The notes below the pieces were generated by a model. That model had not been told where the DNA came from, did not search any database, and saw only the letters and a program-made list of their open reading frames with translations. A stretch of DNA of 7,075 nucleotides, from NCBI GenBank assembly GCA_902791785.1, contig CADAXH010000061.1, positions 1 through 7,075 of the forward strand, written 5' to 3'. Shown in pieces: positions 1 through 6,371 of this stretch. The position numbers and the translations under genes are program-made. Every line of letters starts with the position of its first letter. The first letter of the stretch is position 1. The DNA is from an uncultured Ruminococcus sp. GTDB lineage: Bacteria > Bacillota > Clostridia > Oscillospirales > CAG-272.

Positions 1-123
1 GTAATTGGAGTCAAGGACAGACTTGGTGAAGAACAAATCGCCGTAGATGTCGCCGCTGGAGTAGTTGTTGGGGTACTGCATTCCAGCGCTTGTTATGTTC
101 TCCAAAGAAGATTCAAGGACTGT
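1..123 (-). other. Open frame continuing past the TAG
   Basis: Beyond the TAG at 124-126, the same minus-strand frame stays open for 41 codons to the window edge. The translation is protein-like, for example MQYPNNYSSGDIYGDLFF, and many third positions are G or C, as in the part before the stop. The other two minus frames stop within about 12 codons. It may be the C-terminal continuation of the upstream gene after a nonsense change, the start of a second gene (ATG at about 79-81, without a convincing ribosome binding site), or a chance open frame. Chance is not excluded: 41 codons without a stop happen roughly one time in seven in random sequence. Confidence 0.25.
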
Positions 124-510
124 CTAATAGGTGATGTTCTTCTTGTACTGCGAAACCTCCCAGAACTGCTCATACCTTCTGTCATGTTCCTCTTCTGATA
201 TTCCACTTTCGTTGACATACGAACCGAATGTGAGAAAGGGCTGTTCTGAAAAGACTCCATTTTCTATGCGAATGTTCTTGATTACAACTCCTGAATTCCT
301 GAGCATTTGCCTGTACCCATATGTCGTGTTCCTCAGACCGAAGTCAATGTCGTAGAATATCCTCACTGTTATCTTCACGCTGTGGTCTTTCACGATGGCG
401 TCAGATATCTCATATGTGCATTCCCCAGGTCCAATTTCATCCTCGTTGACGAAGACATGGACATCAAGCTCGCCAAGCAGCCCAGAATCCAGAAACGAAT
501 CCCATTCAAA
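124..510 (-). CDS. Unrecognised protein, partial; C-terminal part up to TAG
   Basis: Read on the minus strand, this frame is open from 528 down to a TAG at 124-126. It looks like real protein: mixed acidic, aromatic and glycine residues, with stretches such as VKITVRIFYDIDFGLRN and SEEEHDRRYEQFWEVS. The opposite-strand frame in the same register (TTG at 307 onward) has no HrcA resemblance before about 505, and its upstream part is broken by stops. I therefore take the minus strand as the coding one here. No start is assigned, because the 5' part appears to be lost where the frame meets hrcA near 485-520. A GTG at 391-393 is an internal valine, since the frame continues upstream of it. I recognise no family or catalytic motif, and no membrane segment or signal is visible in the fragment. 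It could be a gene remnant or a piece of another locus joined by misassembly. Confidence 0.45.
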   Translation of the reverse strand, partial: FEWDSFLDSGLLGELDVHVFVNEDEIGPGECTYEISDAIVKDHSVKITVRIFYDIDFGLRNTTYGYRQMLRNSGVVIKNIRIENGVFSEQPFLTFGSYVNESGISEEEHDRRYEQFWEVSQYKKNITY

Positions 511-1053
511 CTTGAGCAGCAGCTCAATTCAAAACTGATCGGACTGACTTCAAAGGAAATAACGCTCCCGATTATGATGGATATAGAGACCGAAATGGGG
601 GTTGAGGCTTCAATAGTTTCACCTACATTCAGGGCCATTTACGAGACAATGGGCAGCGGAGACGACACGGACATCAAGTACGAAGGCGTGACAAAGCTGT
701 TTGATTATCCTGAATTTGCTGACGTAAGCAAAATAAAGAACGTCATGGACATGCTTGACGACAAGAAGAGGCTCATCGAGCTCATGTCAGACTCTAAGAA
801 CGAAGAAGGAGTCAATATTACAATAGGAAGCGAAGAAGGAACTCTTGTGGACAATTCGGCCCTCATTTACAGGCCGATAAAAGTGAGCGGACAGACGCTG
901 GGCGTCATAGGAGTGTTCGGTCCCGCAAGAATGGATTATTCGAAAGTGGTGTCGACGGTCGAGTATCTTTCGGAAAAAATAACCAGCATGCTTTCAGATG
1001 CGCTGCCGCCTCCTTCAGATGACAGAGGCAAGGACGAAGGGAAGGAAGAGTAG
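508..1053 (+). pseudogene. hrcA: HrcA heat-shock repressor, C-terminal part only
   Basis: HrcA is the repressor that binds the CIRCE operator of hrcA-grpE-dnaK-dnaJ and groESL operons and is kept active by GroEL. Recognisable C-terminal blocks are LNSKLIGLTSKEI, LFDYPEFADV followed by a Leu/Asp/Lys-rich helix, NITIGSEEG, and the hallmark GVFGPARMDYSKVVSTVEYL, close to the family's IGPxRMDYSKV. About 180 residues remain of a usual 340-350, so the N-terminal winged-helix DNA-binding domain and part of the middle are absent. The frame can be read back to a TTG at 307, but residues encoded before about 508 do not resemble HrcA and lie opposite a better minus-strand frame. The true edge lies between about 485 and 520. 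The TAG stop at 1051-1053 is 5 bases before grpE. As drawn, this product could not bind DNA. Family identity is confident; whether the truncation is real or an assembly join is not known. Confidence 0.88.
1041..1050 (+). promoter_or_regulatory. Ribosome binding site of grpE inside hrcA 3' end
   Basis: The purine-rich GAAGGAAGAG forms the last codons of hrcA and lies about 8-12 bases before the grpE ATG at 1059. It supports that start and the close packing of the two genes in one transcript. Confidence 0.6.
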
Positions 1054-1058
1054 ATATC

Positions 1059-1615
1059 ATGATTGACGAAGAAAAACAGAACGTAAGTTCTGAAAACACA
1101 GAGGAAAAGACTGAAGAAACAGTACAGAATCAGCAGGGACAGAATCCGGGTTCCCAGGGAAACGGTCAGGGACACGGAAGAGAGAAAAAGCTGAAGGCTG
1201 AAGTAAAGAAACTCAGCCGTGAACTGGGAGAAACAAAGGCGAAATACGAAGAAGTGAATGACAAATATCTTCGCATGGCCGCTGAGTACGACAACTACAG
1301 AAAACGTACACAGAAAGAACTTGAAAATTCCTGCCGATGGCAGACAATCTGGAAAGGGCAATGACATACAAGGACAGCGACAAGTTTGCCGAAGGAATCA
1401 AGATTATAGTGAACCAGTTCAACCAGACACTGGAAAAACTGAGTATCGTTCCTTTCGGAGAAGTCGGAGAAACATTTGACCCGAACATCCACAACGCAAT
1501 TGCAAAAGTTGAAGATGAATCCCTGGGCGAGAATGTGATTGCCGAGGTGTATCTCAAAGGATACAAGCGCGGAGACAAGATAATCCGTTGTGCTATGGTA
1601 AAAGTAGCAAACTGA
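1059..1615 (+). pseudogene. grpE: GrpE nucleotide exchange factor, internal deletion with frameshift
   Basis: GrpE is the cytoplasmic dimer that drives ADP release from DnaK. The first frame (1059-1364) gives an acidic, Gln/Gly-rich disordered head, then a Lys/Glu-rich coiled coil from about residue 43 ending in AAEYDNYRKRTQKELEN. From about 1325 the homology moves to another frame: FLPMADNLERAM, then the C-terminal beta domain with IVPFGEVGETFDPNIHNAI and VYLKGYKRGDKIIR, ending at the TGA at 1613-1615. In the family about 18 residues separate the RKRT motif from the LLP motif; here only about 6 do. The reading is therefore a loss of about 12 codons plus one base (37 bases, or another length of 3n+1), not a simple single-base slip. 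Restoring it would give about 197 residues, normal for GrpE. As written, translation ends in CRWQTIWKGQ after 101 residues and lacks the DnaK-contacting domain. Confidence 0.9.
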
Positions 1616-1641
1616 ATATACAAAAATAATTACAACAAATT

Positions 1642-1646
1642 GGAGG
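1642..1646 (+). promoter_or_regulatory. Strong ribosome binding site of dnaK
   Basis: GGAGG lies 9 bases before the ATG at 1656 and is followed by an A/T-rich spacer. It fixes the dnaK start and fits a highly translated gene. I see no convincing promoter or CIRCE repeat in the 40-base gap from grpE, so dnaK is probably read from the operon promoter upstream of hrcA. Confidence 0.8.
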
Positions 1647-1655
1647 AAATAAATT

Positions 1656-3482
1656 ATGTCAAAAATTATAGGTATTGACCTTGGAACAACAAACTCATGC
1701 GTAGCAGTTTACGAAGGCGGTGAGCCGAACGTTATAACAAACCCTGAAGGTGAGAGAACAACTCCTTCTGTAGTTGCATTCTCAAAGACAGGCGAGAGAA
1801 TCGTCGGACAGGTAGCAAAGAGACAGGCTATCCAGAACCCGGAAAGGACAATAATGAGTATCAAGCGTCACATGGGATCTAACTACACAGTAGACATTGA
1901 CGGAAAGAAATATACTCCTCAGGAGATTTCTGCAATGATCCTCACAAAGATGAAGACAGATGCAGAAGCTTATCTCGGCACAAAAGTAACTCAGGCTGTC
2001 ATTACAGTTCCTGCTTACTTCAATGACGCTCAGAGACAGGCTACAAAGGACGCAGGCAAGATTGCAGGTCTTGAAGTCATGAGAATCATCAACGAGCCTA
2101 CAGCTGCAGCTCTCGCTTACGGCGTAGACAAAGAGGGTATGGATCAGAAAGTCATGATCTTCGACCTCGGCGGCGGTACATTCGATGTATCAATCCTTGA
2201 AATCTCAGACGGCGTATTTGAAGTTCTTGCAACAAACGGTAACACAAGACTCGGCGGCGATGACTTCGATGAAAGAATCATCAACTGGCTTGCTGATACA
2301 TTCCAGAAAGAAAACGGAATCGATCTCCGTCAGGACAAGATGGCTCATCAGCGTCTGAAAGAGGCTGCTGAAAAAGCTAAGATTGAACTTTCAGGCATGA
2401 CAACCACAAACATCAACCTGCCGTTCATTACAGCTGACGCAACAGGTCCTAAACACCTCGATGCAACTCTCAGCCGTGCAAAATTCAATGAACTTACAGC
2501 AGACCTTGTTGAAGCTACAATGGAACCCTGCAAAAAAGCCCTCAGCGATGCAGGCCTCTCAATCAGCCAGATCAACAAAGTCCTTCTCGTAGGCGGTTCA
2601 ACACGTATTCCTGCAGTTCAGGAAAAGGTTAAAGAGTTCTCAGGAAAAGATCCGTTCAAGGGAATCAACCCGGATGAATGCGTTGCAATCGGTGCAGCTA
2701 TCCAGGGCGGCGTTCTCGGCGGAGAAGCAAAAGACGTACTTCTTCTCGACGTAACACCACTGTCACTCGGAATTGAGACTCTCGGCGGCGTATGCACAAG
2801 AATCATCGACAGAAATACAACAATCCCTGTAAAGAAATCTCAGGTATTCTCAACTGCAGCTGACGGACAGACATCCGTTGAAATCCACGTGCTCCAGGGC
2901 GAACGTGAAAAAGCTGATGCCAACACAACACTCGGAAGATTCGTTCTTGACGGAATCCCGGCTGCTCCTCGCGGCACTCCTCAGATTGAAGTTACATTCG
3001 ATATCGACGCAAACGGCATCGTAAACGTTACTGCAATGGACAAGGGAACAGGCAAGGAACAGCACATCACAATCACATCTTCAAGCAACATGAGCAAGGA
3101 AGATATCGACAAGGCTGTCAAAGACGCTGAAAAATATGCTGAAGAAGACAGAAAGCTCAAAGAGCTTGTTGAAGCAAAGAACAAAGCTGAAGCTTACATT
3201 CTCCAGACAGACAAGACACTCAATGAAATGGGTGACAAGGTAAGCGAAGACGAAAAGAAAGAAGTCAGGGACGAACTTGAAAACCTCAAGAAGGCTGTTG
3301 AAACAAATGACGTTGACAACATAAAGAAGGCTACTGAAGATTTCGAAAAGAAATTCTATGCACTTTCTGAAAAGCTTTACAAGAACGCAGGCGCTCAGGA
3401 CCAGGGCCAGGGACCGGAACCGGGATCACAGAACGATGACGGTACATTCAACGCTGACTACACAGAAAAAGACAAAAAATAA
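1656..3482 (+). CDS. dnaK: DnaK, Hsp70 chaperone
   Basis: This is the ATP-dependent Hsp70 chaperone of the cytoplasm, which binds exposed hydrophobic peptides in a cycle driven by DnaJ and GrpE. It is complete at 608 residues, the usual length for Firmicutes. The nucleotide-binding domain (about 1-360) shows the phosphate-1 loop [13 protein letters not shown] at 6-18, [16 protein letters not shown] at 114-129, [13 protein letters not shown] at 144-156, [12 protein letters not shown] at 170-181 and the adenosine motif [12 protein letters not shown] at 311-322. The interdomain linker [13 protein letters not shown] is at 360-372. The substrate-binding beta domain follows, with [18 protein letters not shown] from 388, and then the helical lid from about 478. 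The tail (about 580-608) is Gln/Gly/Pro-rich and ends in TEKDKK. The ATP-binding segment lacks the insertion found in Gram-negative DnaK proteins, in line with a Gram-positive host. It is the only undamaged gene among the four chaperone-operon genes here. Confidence 0.99.
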   Translation: MSKIIGIDLGTTNSCVAVYEGGEPNVITNPEGERTTPSVVAFSKTGERIVGQVAKRQAIQNPERTIMSIKRHMGSNYTVDIDGKKYTPQEISAMILTKMKTDAEAYLGTKVTQAVITVPAYFNDAQRQATKDAGKIAGLEVMRIINEPTAAALAYGVDKEGMDQKVMIFDLGGGTFDVSILEISDGVFEVLATNGNTRLGGDDFDERIINWLADTFQKENGIDLRQDKMAHQRLKEAAEKAKIELSGMTTTNINLPFITADATGPKHLDATLSRAKFNELTADLVEATMEPCKKALSDAGLSISQINKVLLVGGSTRIPAVQEKVKEFSGKDPFKGINPDECVAIGAAIQGGVLGGEAKDVLLLDVTPLSLGIETLGGVCTRIIDRNTTIPVKKSQVFSTAADGQTSVEIHVLQGEREKADANTTLGRFVLDGIPAAPRGTPQIEVTFDIDANGIVNVTAMDKGTGKEQHITITSSSNMSKEDIDKAVKDAEKYAEEDRKLKELVEAKNKAEAYILQTDKTLNEMGDKVSEDEKKEVRDELENLKKAVETNDVDNIKKATEDFEKKFYALSEKLYKNAGAQDQGQGPEPGSQNDDGTFNADYTEKDKK

Positions 3483-3490
3483 TTAAAAGA

Positions 3491-3513
3491 TGCGGGAGGG
3501 CAAACCTCCCGCA
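3491..3513 (+). promoter_or_regulatory. Hairpin between dnaK and dnaJ
   Basis: A perfect 9-bp GC-rich stem, TGCGGGAGG and CCTCCCGCA, encloses a 5-base loop (GCAAA). It starts 8 bases after the dnaK stop and ends 10 bases before the dnaJ ATG. No T-tract follows, so a full rho-independent terminator is unlikely. More likely roles are protecting the 3' end of dnaK mRNA, marking a processing site, or damping dnaJ translation and so giving more DnaK than DnaJ. The stem locks up a strong GGGAGG Shine-Dalgarno-like sequence, leaving only a weak AGG (3516-3518) five bases before dnaJ. The function is inferred; the structure is seen directly. Confidence 0.75.
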
Positions 3514-3748
3514 GTAGGTTATTATGAAAGACTACTACGAAATTTTGGGCGTTTCAAAAAACGCCTCAGATGATGAAATAAAAAGAGCATACAGGGTACT
3601 TGCCAAAAAGTATCATCCGGATCTGAACCCAGGCGACAAGGAAGCTGAGGAGAAGTTCAAGGACGTCAATACCGCATATGCCGTTTTGTCAGATCACGAC
3701 AAGAGAGCCCGCTACGACCAGTTCGGCCCGGAAGGTGTCGACGGACCC

Positions 3749-3778
3749 GGCGCTGGCGCTGGCGCTGGCGCAGGCGGT
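3749..3778 (+). repeat. GGCGCT hexamer repeat in dnaJ
   Basis: Three exact GGCGCT units are followed by GGCGCA and GGCGGT. In the J-domain frame they encode alternating Gly-Ala ending in Gly-Gly. The array immediately precedes the point where dnaJ homology changes frame, and is a likely site for replication slippage or for assembly collapse. Confidence 0.85.
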
Positions 3779-4575
3779 CGTCTTCGAGAAGAAGAAGCAA
3801 TACTCCTACGAAAGGCGACGATCTTCTTGAGAGAGTATACATTTCTTTTGAAGAGGCTGCCTTCGGATGCAAAAAGGACGTCAAGTATGTAAGAGTTGAC
3901 AAATGTCCCGACTGTAAGGGCTCGGGCGCTGCAACACCAGATGCCGTCAAGACATGCTCCAAGTGCGGAGGCTCAGGCCAGGTAAGAACACAGAGAAGAA
4001 CTGCATTCGGAATAATGCAGTCAACATCAGTGTGCCCTGACTGCCGCGGTGCGGGAAAGATTATTTCCAACCCCTGCAAGAAGTGCAGAGGCACGGGAAA
4101 TGTCAATGTGACTGAAACCATTGAAGTCAAGATTCCTGCAGGCATAGACAACGGCAACAGGATTTCCATCAGAGGAATGGGAAATGCGGGATCTAACGGC
4201 GGCGCAAACGGAGATCTGTACATTTCGGTCAACGTAAGACCTCATACAGATTTCGTCCGTGACGGATTCAACATCAAGTGCAATGTTCCTATTTCTATTG
4301 CCGAAGCAGCTCTCGGTGCAAAAATTAAAGTTCCGTCACTTGACGGAGACGTGGATTTCACTCTTCCTGAAGGAACACAGACGGGCACATCTTTCACGGT
4401 CAGGGACAAGGGAATTCCGGTAATTAACGGAAAGGGCAGAGGTGACCTGATTTTCACCGTCACTGTGGAGACACCTAAAAACCTGAACCGCGAGCAGAAA
4501 GAGGCTCTGATGAAGTTCTCGAACATGTGCACTTCAAGCAACTACAGAAAGAAAAACAGAATCTTCAATTTCTTC

Positions 4576-4580
4576 GGAGG
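4576..4580 (+). promoter_or_regulatory. Ribosome binding site deciding the TTG start of prmA
   Basis: GGAGG lies inside the last codons of dnaJ, 8 bases before the TTG at 4589. No ATG in the prmA frame lies near it, so this site, together with the family-typical MKW start, supports TTG as the initiation codon. Confidence 0.75.
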
Positions 4581-4588
4581 CAACTGAT

Positions 4589-5512
4589 TTGAAATGGACT
4601 CAGATTAGAGTTACCGTTCCATCTGAAAGAATCGAAGAAGTGGCCGCAGTTCTAACGGTATATGATACAGGAGTCATGACCGAGGACTACAGGGACATAC
4701 TGACGGATCTCCGCACAATTTACGGAGACCTGATAGACGAAAAAATACTGAATGCTGACAAGAGCATTGCTTCTGCCAGCATTTTTATTCCAGAAGTCAA
4801 GAATCCCGAAAGCTACGTTTCTTCAATCAGGAAAAGAATGGCTGAACTCTGTATTAAGGCGGATATCTGCTGCAATGAGATAGACGAGGAGGACTGGGCA
4901 AACTCCTGGAAAAAGTATTACAAGCCTGTAAAAATGAGCGAAAGACTTGTGGCTGTTCCGGGATGGATTGACTATACTCCGGAAGAGAATGAGAAAATAA
5001 TCAGGATGGATCCCGGTATGGCATTTGGCACCGGCACTCATGAGACCACAAGGCTTTGTGCAAGGCTTCTGGACAAGTATACAGCACCGGGCGACTACAT
5101 GCTCGATGTCGGTTCGGGAAGCGGAGTGCTCGCTATATGTGCTTCAAAACTCGGTGCCGGGTATTGTCTTGCGTGCGACATTGACGAAGTGGCCGTCAGG
5201 ACCGAAAAGGAAAATGCGCTCAGCAATGACTGCGACAACATCGAATGCATCAGGTCAGATTTGCTTTCAGATGTCTCTTTCAGGGACGGCAGACCCTATG
5301 ATATAGTCACTGCAAATATTATTGCAGAAATAATACTGAGACTTGCTCCGGACGTCGGAAGATTCATCCGGAAGGACGGAACCCTTATTGTCTCGGGCAT
5401 TGTCGACTCCAAGGAACAAATGGTTGCAGAGGAGCTTGAAAAGAACGGCTTTGAACATGTAGAAACTTTGCATGAGAACGGCTGGTGCGGAATAGTTTTC
5501 AGAAAACAATAG
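4589..5512 (+). CDS. prmA: PrmA, ribosomal protein L11 methyltransferase
   Basis: PrmA is an S-adenosylmethionine-dependent enzyme that methylates ribosomal protein L11 in the cytoplasm. The gene is complete at 307 residues, the normal length. Translation starts at TTG and gives MKWTQIRVTV, the usual PrmA opening of a small L11-recognition domain. The linker block EEDWANSWKKYYKP is at 100-113 and the family signature PGMAFGTGTHETT at 142-154. The SAM-binding loop is DVGSGSGVLAICASKLGA at 173-190, with the acidic CDIDE at 196-200. TANIIAEIILRLAP at 241-254 corresponds to the NILA-type motif of the catalytic domain. It starts one base after the dnaJ stop, so it is very likely co-transcribed and translationally coupled with dnaJ. 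Linkage of prmA to dnaJ is common in Firmicutes. I see nothing odd in the gene. Confidence 0.97.
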   Translation: MKWTQIRVTVPSERIEEVAAVLTVYDTGVMTEDYRDILTDLRTIYGDLIDEKILNADKSIASASIFIPEVKNPESYVSSIRKRMAELCIKADICCNEIDEEDWANSWKKYYKPVKMSERLVAVPGWIDYTPEENEKIIRMDPGMAFGTGTHETTRLCARLLDKYTAPGDYMLDVGSGSGVLAICASKLGAGYCLACDIDEVAVRTEKENALSNDCDNIECIRSDLLSDVSFRDGRPYDIVTANIIAEIILRLAPDVGRFIRKDGTLIVSGIVDSKEQMVAEELEKNGFEHVETLHENGWCGIVFRKQ

Positions 5513-5522
5513 ATTACAAAAG

Positions 5523-5557
5523 AAACAGTCAGTGTCAATTGGCTGTTTTTTCTTTTT
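5523..5557 (+). terminator. Rho-independent terminator after prmA
   Basis: The stem AAACAGTCA with TGGCTGTTT (9 pairs, one G-U) encloses an 8-base loop and runs into a long T-tract (TTTTTT, C, TTTTT). It begins 10 bases after the prmA stop and ends the chaperone transcript. Confidence 0.8.
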
Positions 5558-5589
5558 CATTCCAATTCTCTACATTTTTTCGGTATTTG

Positions 5590-5619
5590 TTGCAAAAGAC
5601 CCTATATAGGATATATAAT
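5590..5619 (+). promoter_or_regulatory. Sigma-A-type promoter of the lipoprotein genes
   Basis: TTGCAA (5590-5595) and a perfect TATAAT (5614-5619) are separated by 18 bases. The -10 box lies about 56 bases before the first lipoprotein ATG and follows the prmA terminator, so the two lipoprotein genes form their own unit. The spacer contains the perfect palindrome CCTATATAGG (5601-5610), a possible operator. Confidence 0.6.
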
Positions 5620-5660
5620 TAAAACACAGCGGAAGCAAATTTTGGTTGCCAGCTGAATAT

Positions 5661-5666
5661 AAGGAG
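5661..5666 (+). promoter_or_regulatory. Ribosome binding site fixing the first lipoprotein start
   Basis: AAGGAG lies 9 bases before the ATG at 5676. The frame can be read from a TTG at 5646, but that would put ten residues before the signal peptide and has no ribosome binding site, so 5676 is the start. Confidence 0.8.
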
Positions 5667-5675
5667 TCTATTTTT

Positions 5676-6344
5676 ATGAAAAAGATACTTGCAGTACTTA
5701 TCGCACTTGTCATGGTATTTGTTCTTGTTGCATGTTCAGGAAATAAGACAGATACTACAGACACAAACAAGGATACAAAAGTAACAGAAGACAAACCTCT
5801 GGGAAGAGATGATGATATCGATTTCCAGTCAATCATGTCGGGCAATGGATCCACTAATGTGGTATACGGCGATCTGGATGCAGTCAGAAAGGCTGAAATA
5901 ATTGCCGAAGGCGCCCGCAACGGACTTGATGTCTCTTTCGGAAATGACGGAAGCATGACAATCAAGGACGAAGAAGGAAACGAATACAAACAGAATTCTG
6001 ATGGAACATGGCTTATAAAAACAGACAGCGGCAGTTATCAGTCCGGCGGAAACTGGCCTGATAATGAATTTACGAAACTCGTTCCCAAACCGGGCTTTAC
6101 CCTGGCTGCTGCCGCAACCACAGAAGACGAGTTTACAGTAACTTTCCAGGGCGTAACAGTTGATCAGGTCAAAGCATACGTAGAGCAGGTTAAGGCAAAA
6201 GGCTTTACAGCCGATGCAGATATTCAGGATCAGGTCGTATCCGGTATTACTCTTTACTCATATGAAGCATCCAATTCAAACGGTTATACAGTACTGGTAT
6301 TCTTCACAATGGGAACATCAGGATTGACCATTACCAAAAAATGA
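5676..6344 (+). CDS. Secreted lipoprotein, function unknown
   Basis: The predicted product has 222 residues and a type II signal peptide: MKK, a hydrophobic run (4-18) and the lipobox LVAC with the lipid-carrying Cys at 20. It should sit on the outer face of the membrane. A Thr/Asp/Lys-rich flexible tether follows (about 22-45). Residues 67-122 contain beta-type repeats with GNDGSMTIKDEEGNEYKQ and NSDGTWLIK. Residues 127-222 form a compact unit that begins NWPDNEFTKLVPKP, passes through a VDQVKAYVEQVKAKGF helix and ends GLTITKK. I have seen similar WP-x-N-x-F...PKP units in uncharacterised Firmicutes lipoproteins, but I cannot name the family from sequence alone. No catalytic motif is visible. 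It is followed after 27 bases by a second lipoprotein gene and is likely co-transcribed with it. A role in cell-surface binding or envelope maintenance would be a guess. Confidence 0.9.
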   Translation: MKKILAVLIALVMVFVLVACSGNKTDTTDTNKDTKVTEDKPLGRDDDIDFQSIMSGNGSTNVVYGDLDAVRKAEIIAEGARNGLDVSFGNDGSMTIKDEEGNEYKQNSDGTWLIKTDSGSYQSGGNWPDNEFTKLVPKPGFTLAAAATTEDEFTVTFQGVTVDQVKAYVEQVKAKGFTADADIQDQVVSGITLYSYEASNSNGYTVLVFFTMGTSGLTITKK

Positions 6345-6359
6345 TAAAACACTCAGAAT

Positions 6360-6364
6360 AGGAG
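6360..6364 (+). promoter_or_regulatory. Ribosome binding site of the second lipoprotein gene
   Basis: AGGAG lies 7 bases before the ATG at 6372, in the 27-base gap between the two lipoprotein genes. No separate promoter is evident in the gap. Confidence 0.7.
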
Positions 6365-6371
6365 ATTTCTT

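Larger units (their letters stand above)
3524..4587 (+). pseudogene. dnaJ: DnaJ (Hsp40) co-chaperone, Gly/Phe region deleted with frameshift
   Basis: DnaJ delivers substrates to DnaK and stimulates its ATPase. The first frame (3524 on) gives a full J domain with HPD at residues 31-33 and a closing [15 protein letters not shown] Gly/Ala stretch follows, and then the frame runs into unrelated residues to a stop at 3890-3892. From about 3775 the homology continues in a different frame: [34 protein letters not shown], then four zinc motifs CPDCKGSG, CSKCGGSG, CPDCRGAG and CKKCRGTG, and the complete C-terminal substrate-binding domains, ending at the TGA at 4585-4587. The phenylalanine-rich part with its DIF motifs, usually 30 or so residues, is missing. 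Total length is about 354 codons against a usual 375-385, so the change is a deletion of 3n+1 bases rather than a single slip. The break sits beside a GGCGCT repeat. As written, only a 122-residue J-domain fragment would be made. Confidence 0.92.

Noticed and set aside
307..507. Plus-strand extension of HrcA back to a TTG start at 307
   Set aside because: The translation here does not resemble HrcA, the same frame is broken by stops just upstream (TGA at 292-294), and the opposite strand carries a longer, more protein-like frame in the same register.
1..510. Alternative genetic code with TAG read as an amino acid
   Set aside because: hrcA, prmA and the second lipoprotein gene all end in TAG at the expected family or gene boundaries.
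1320..1340. Programmed -1 frameshift in grpE
   Set aside because: No slippery heptamer is in register, and the joined product would still lack about 12 conserved residues, so a deletion fits better.
936..1367. Antisense open frame over hrcA and grpE
   Set aside because: It is a shadow of the coding strand, full of Phe/Ser/Leu runs produced by reversed Glu/Lys codons, and overlaps well-recognised genes.
1580..1655. Separate promoter or CIRCE operator directly before dnaK
   Set aside because: No TTAGCACTC/GAGTGCTAA repeat is present, and the best -35/-10 combination (TTGTGC with AATATA) has poor boxes and 21-base spacing.
3749..3778. CRISPR or mobile-element repeat
   Set aside because: The hexamers are contiguous, in frame and encode Gly-Ala at the expected start of the DnaJ Gly-rich region; there are no spacers.
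3770..3805. Programmed -1 frameshift in dnaJ
   Set aside because: The GAAGAAGAAG run does not form a proper slippery site, and the Gly/Phe section with DIF motifs would still be missing.
3666..4232. Antisense 188-codon frame over dnaJ
   Set aside because: It lies opposite conserved DnaJ zinc and C-terminal sequence and has Pro/Leu-rich shadow composition, with no recognisable domain.
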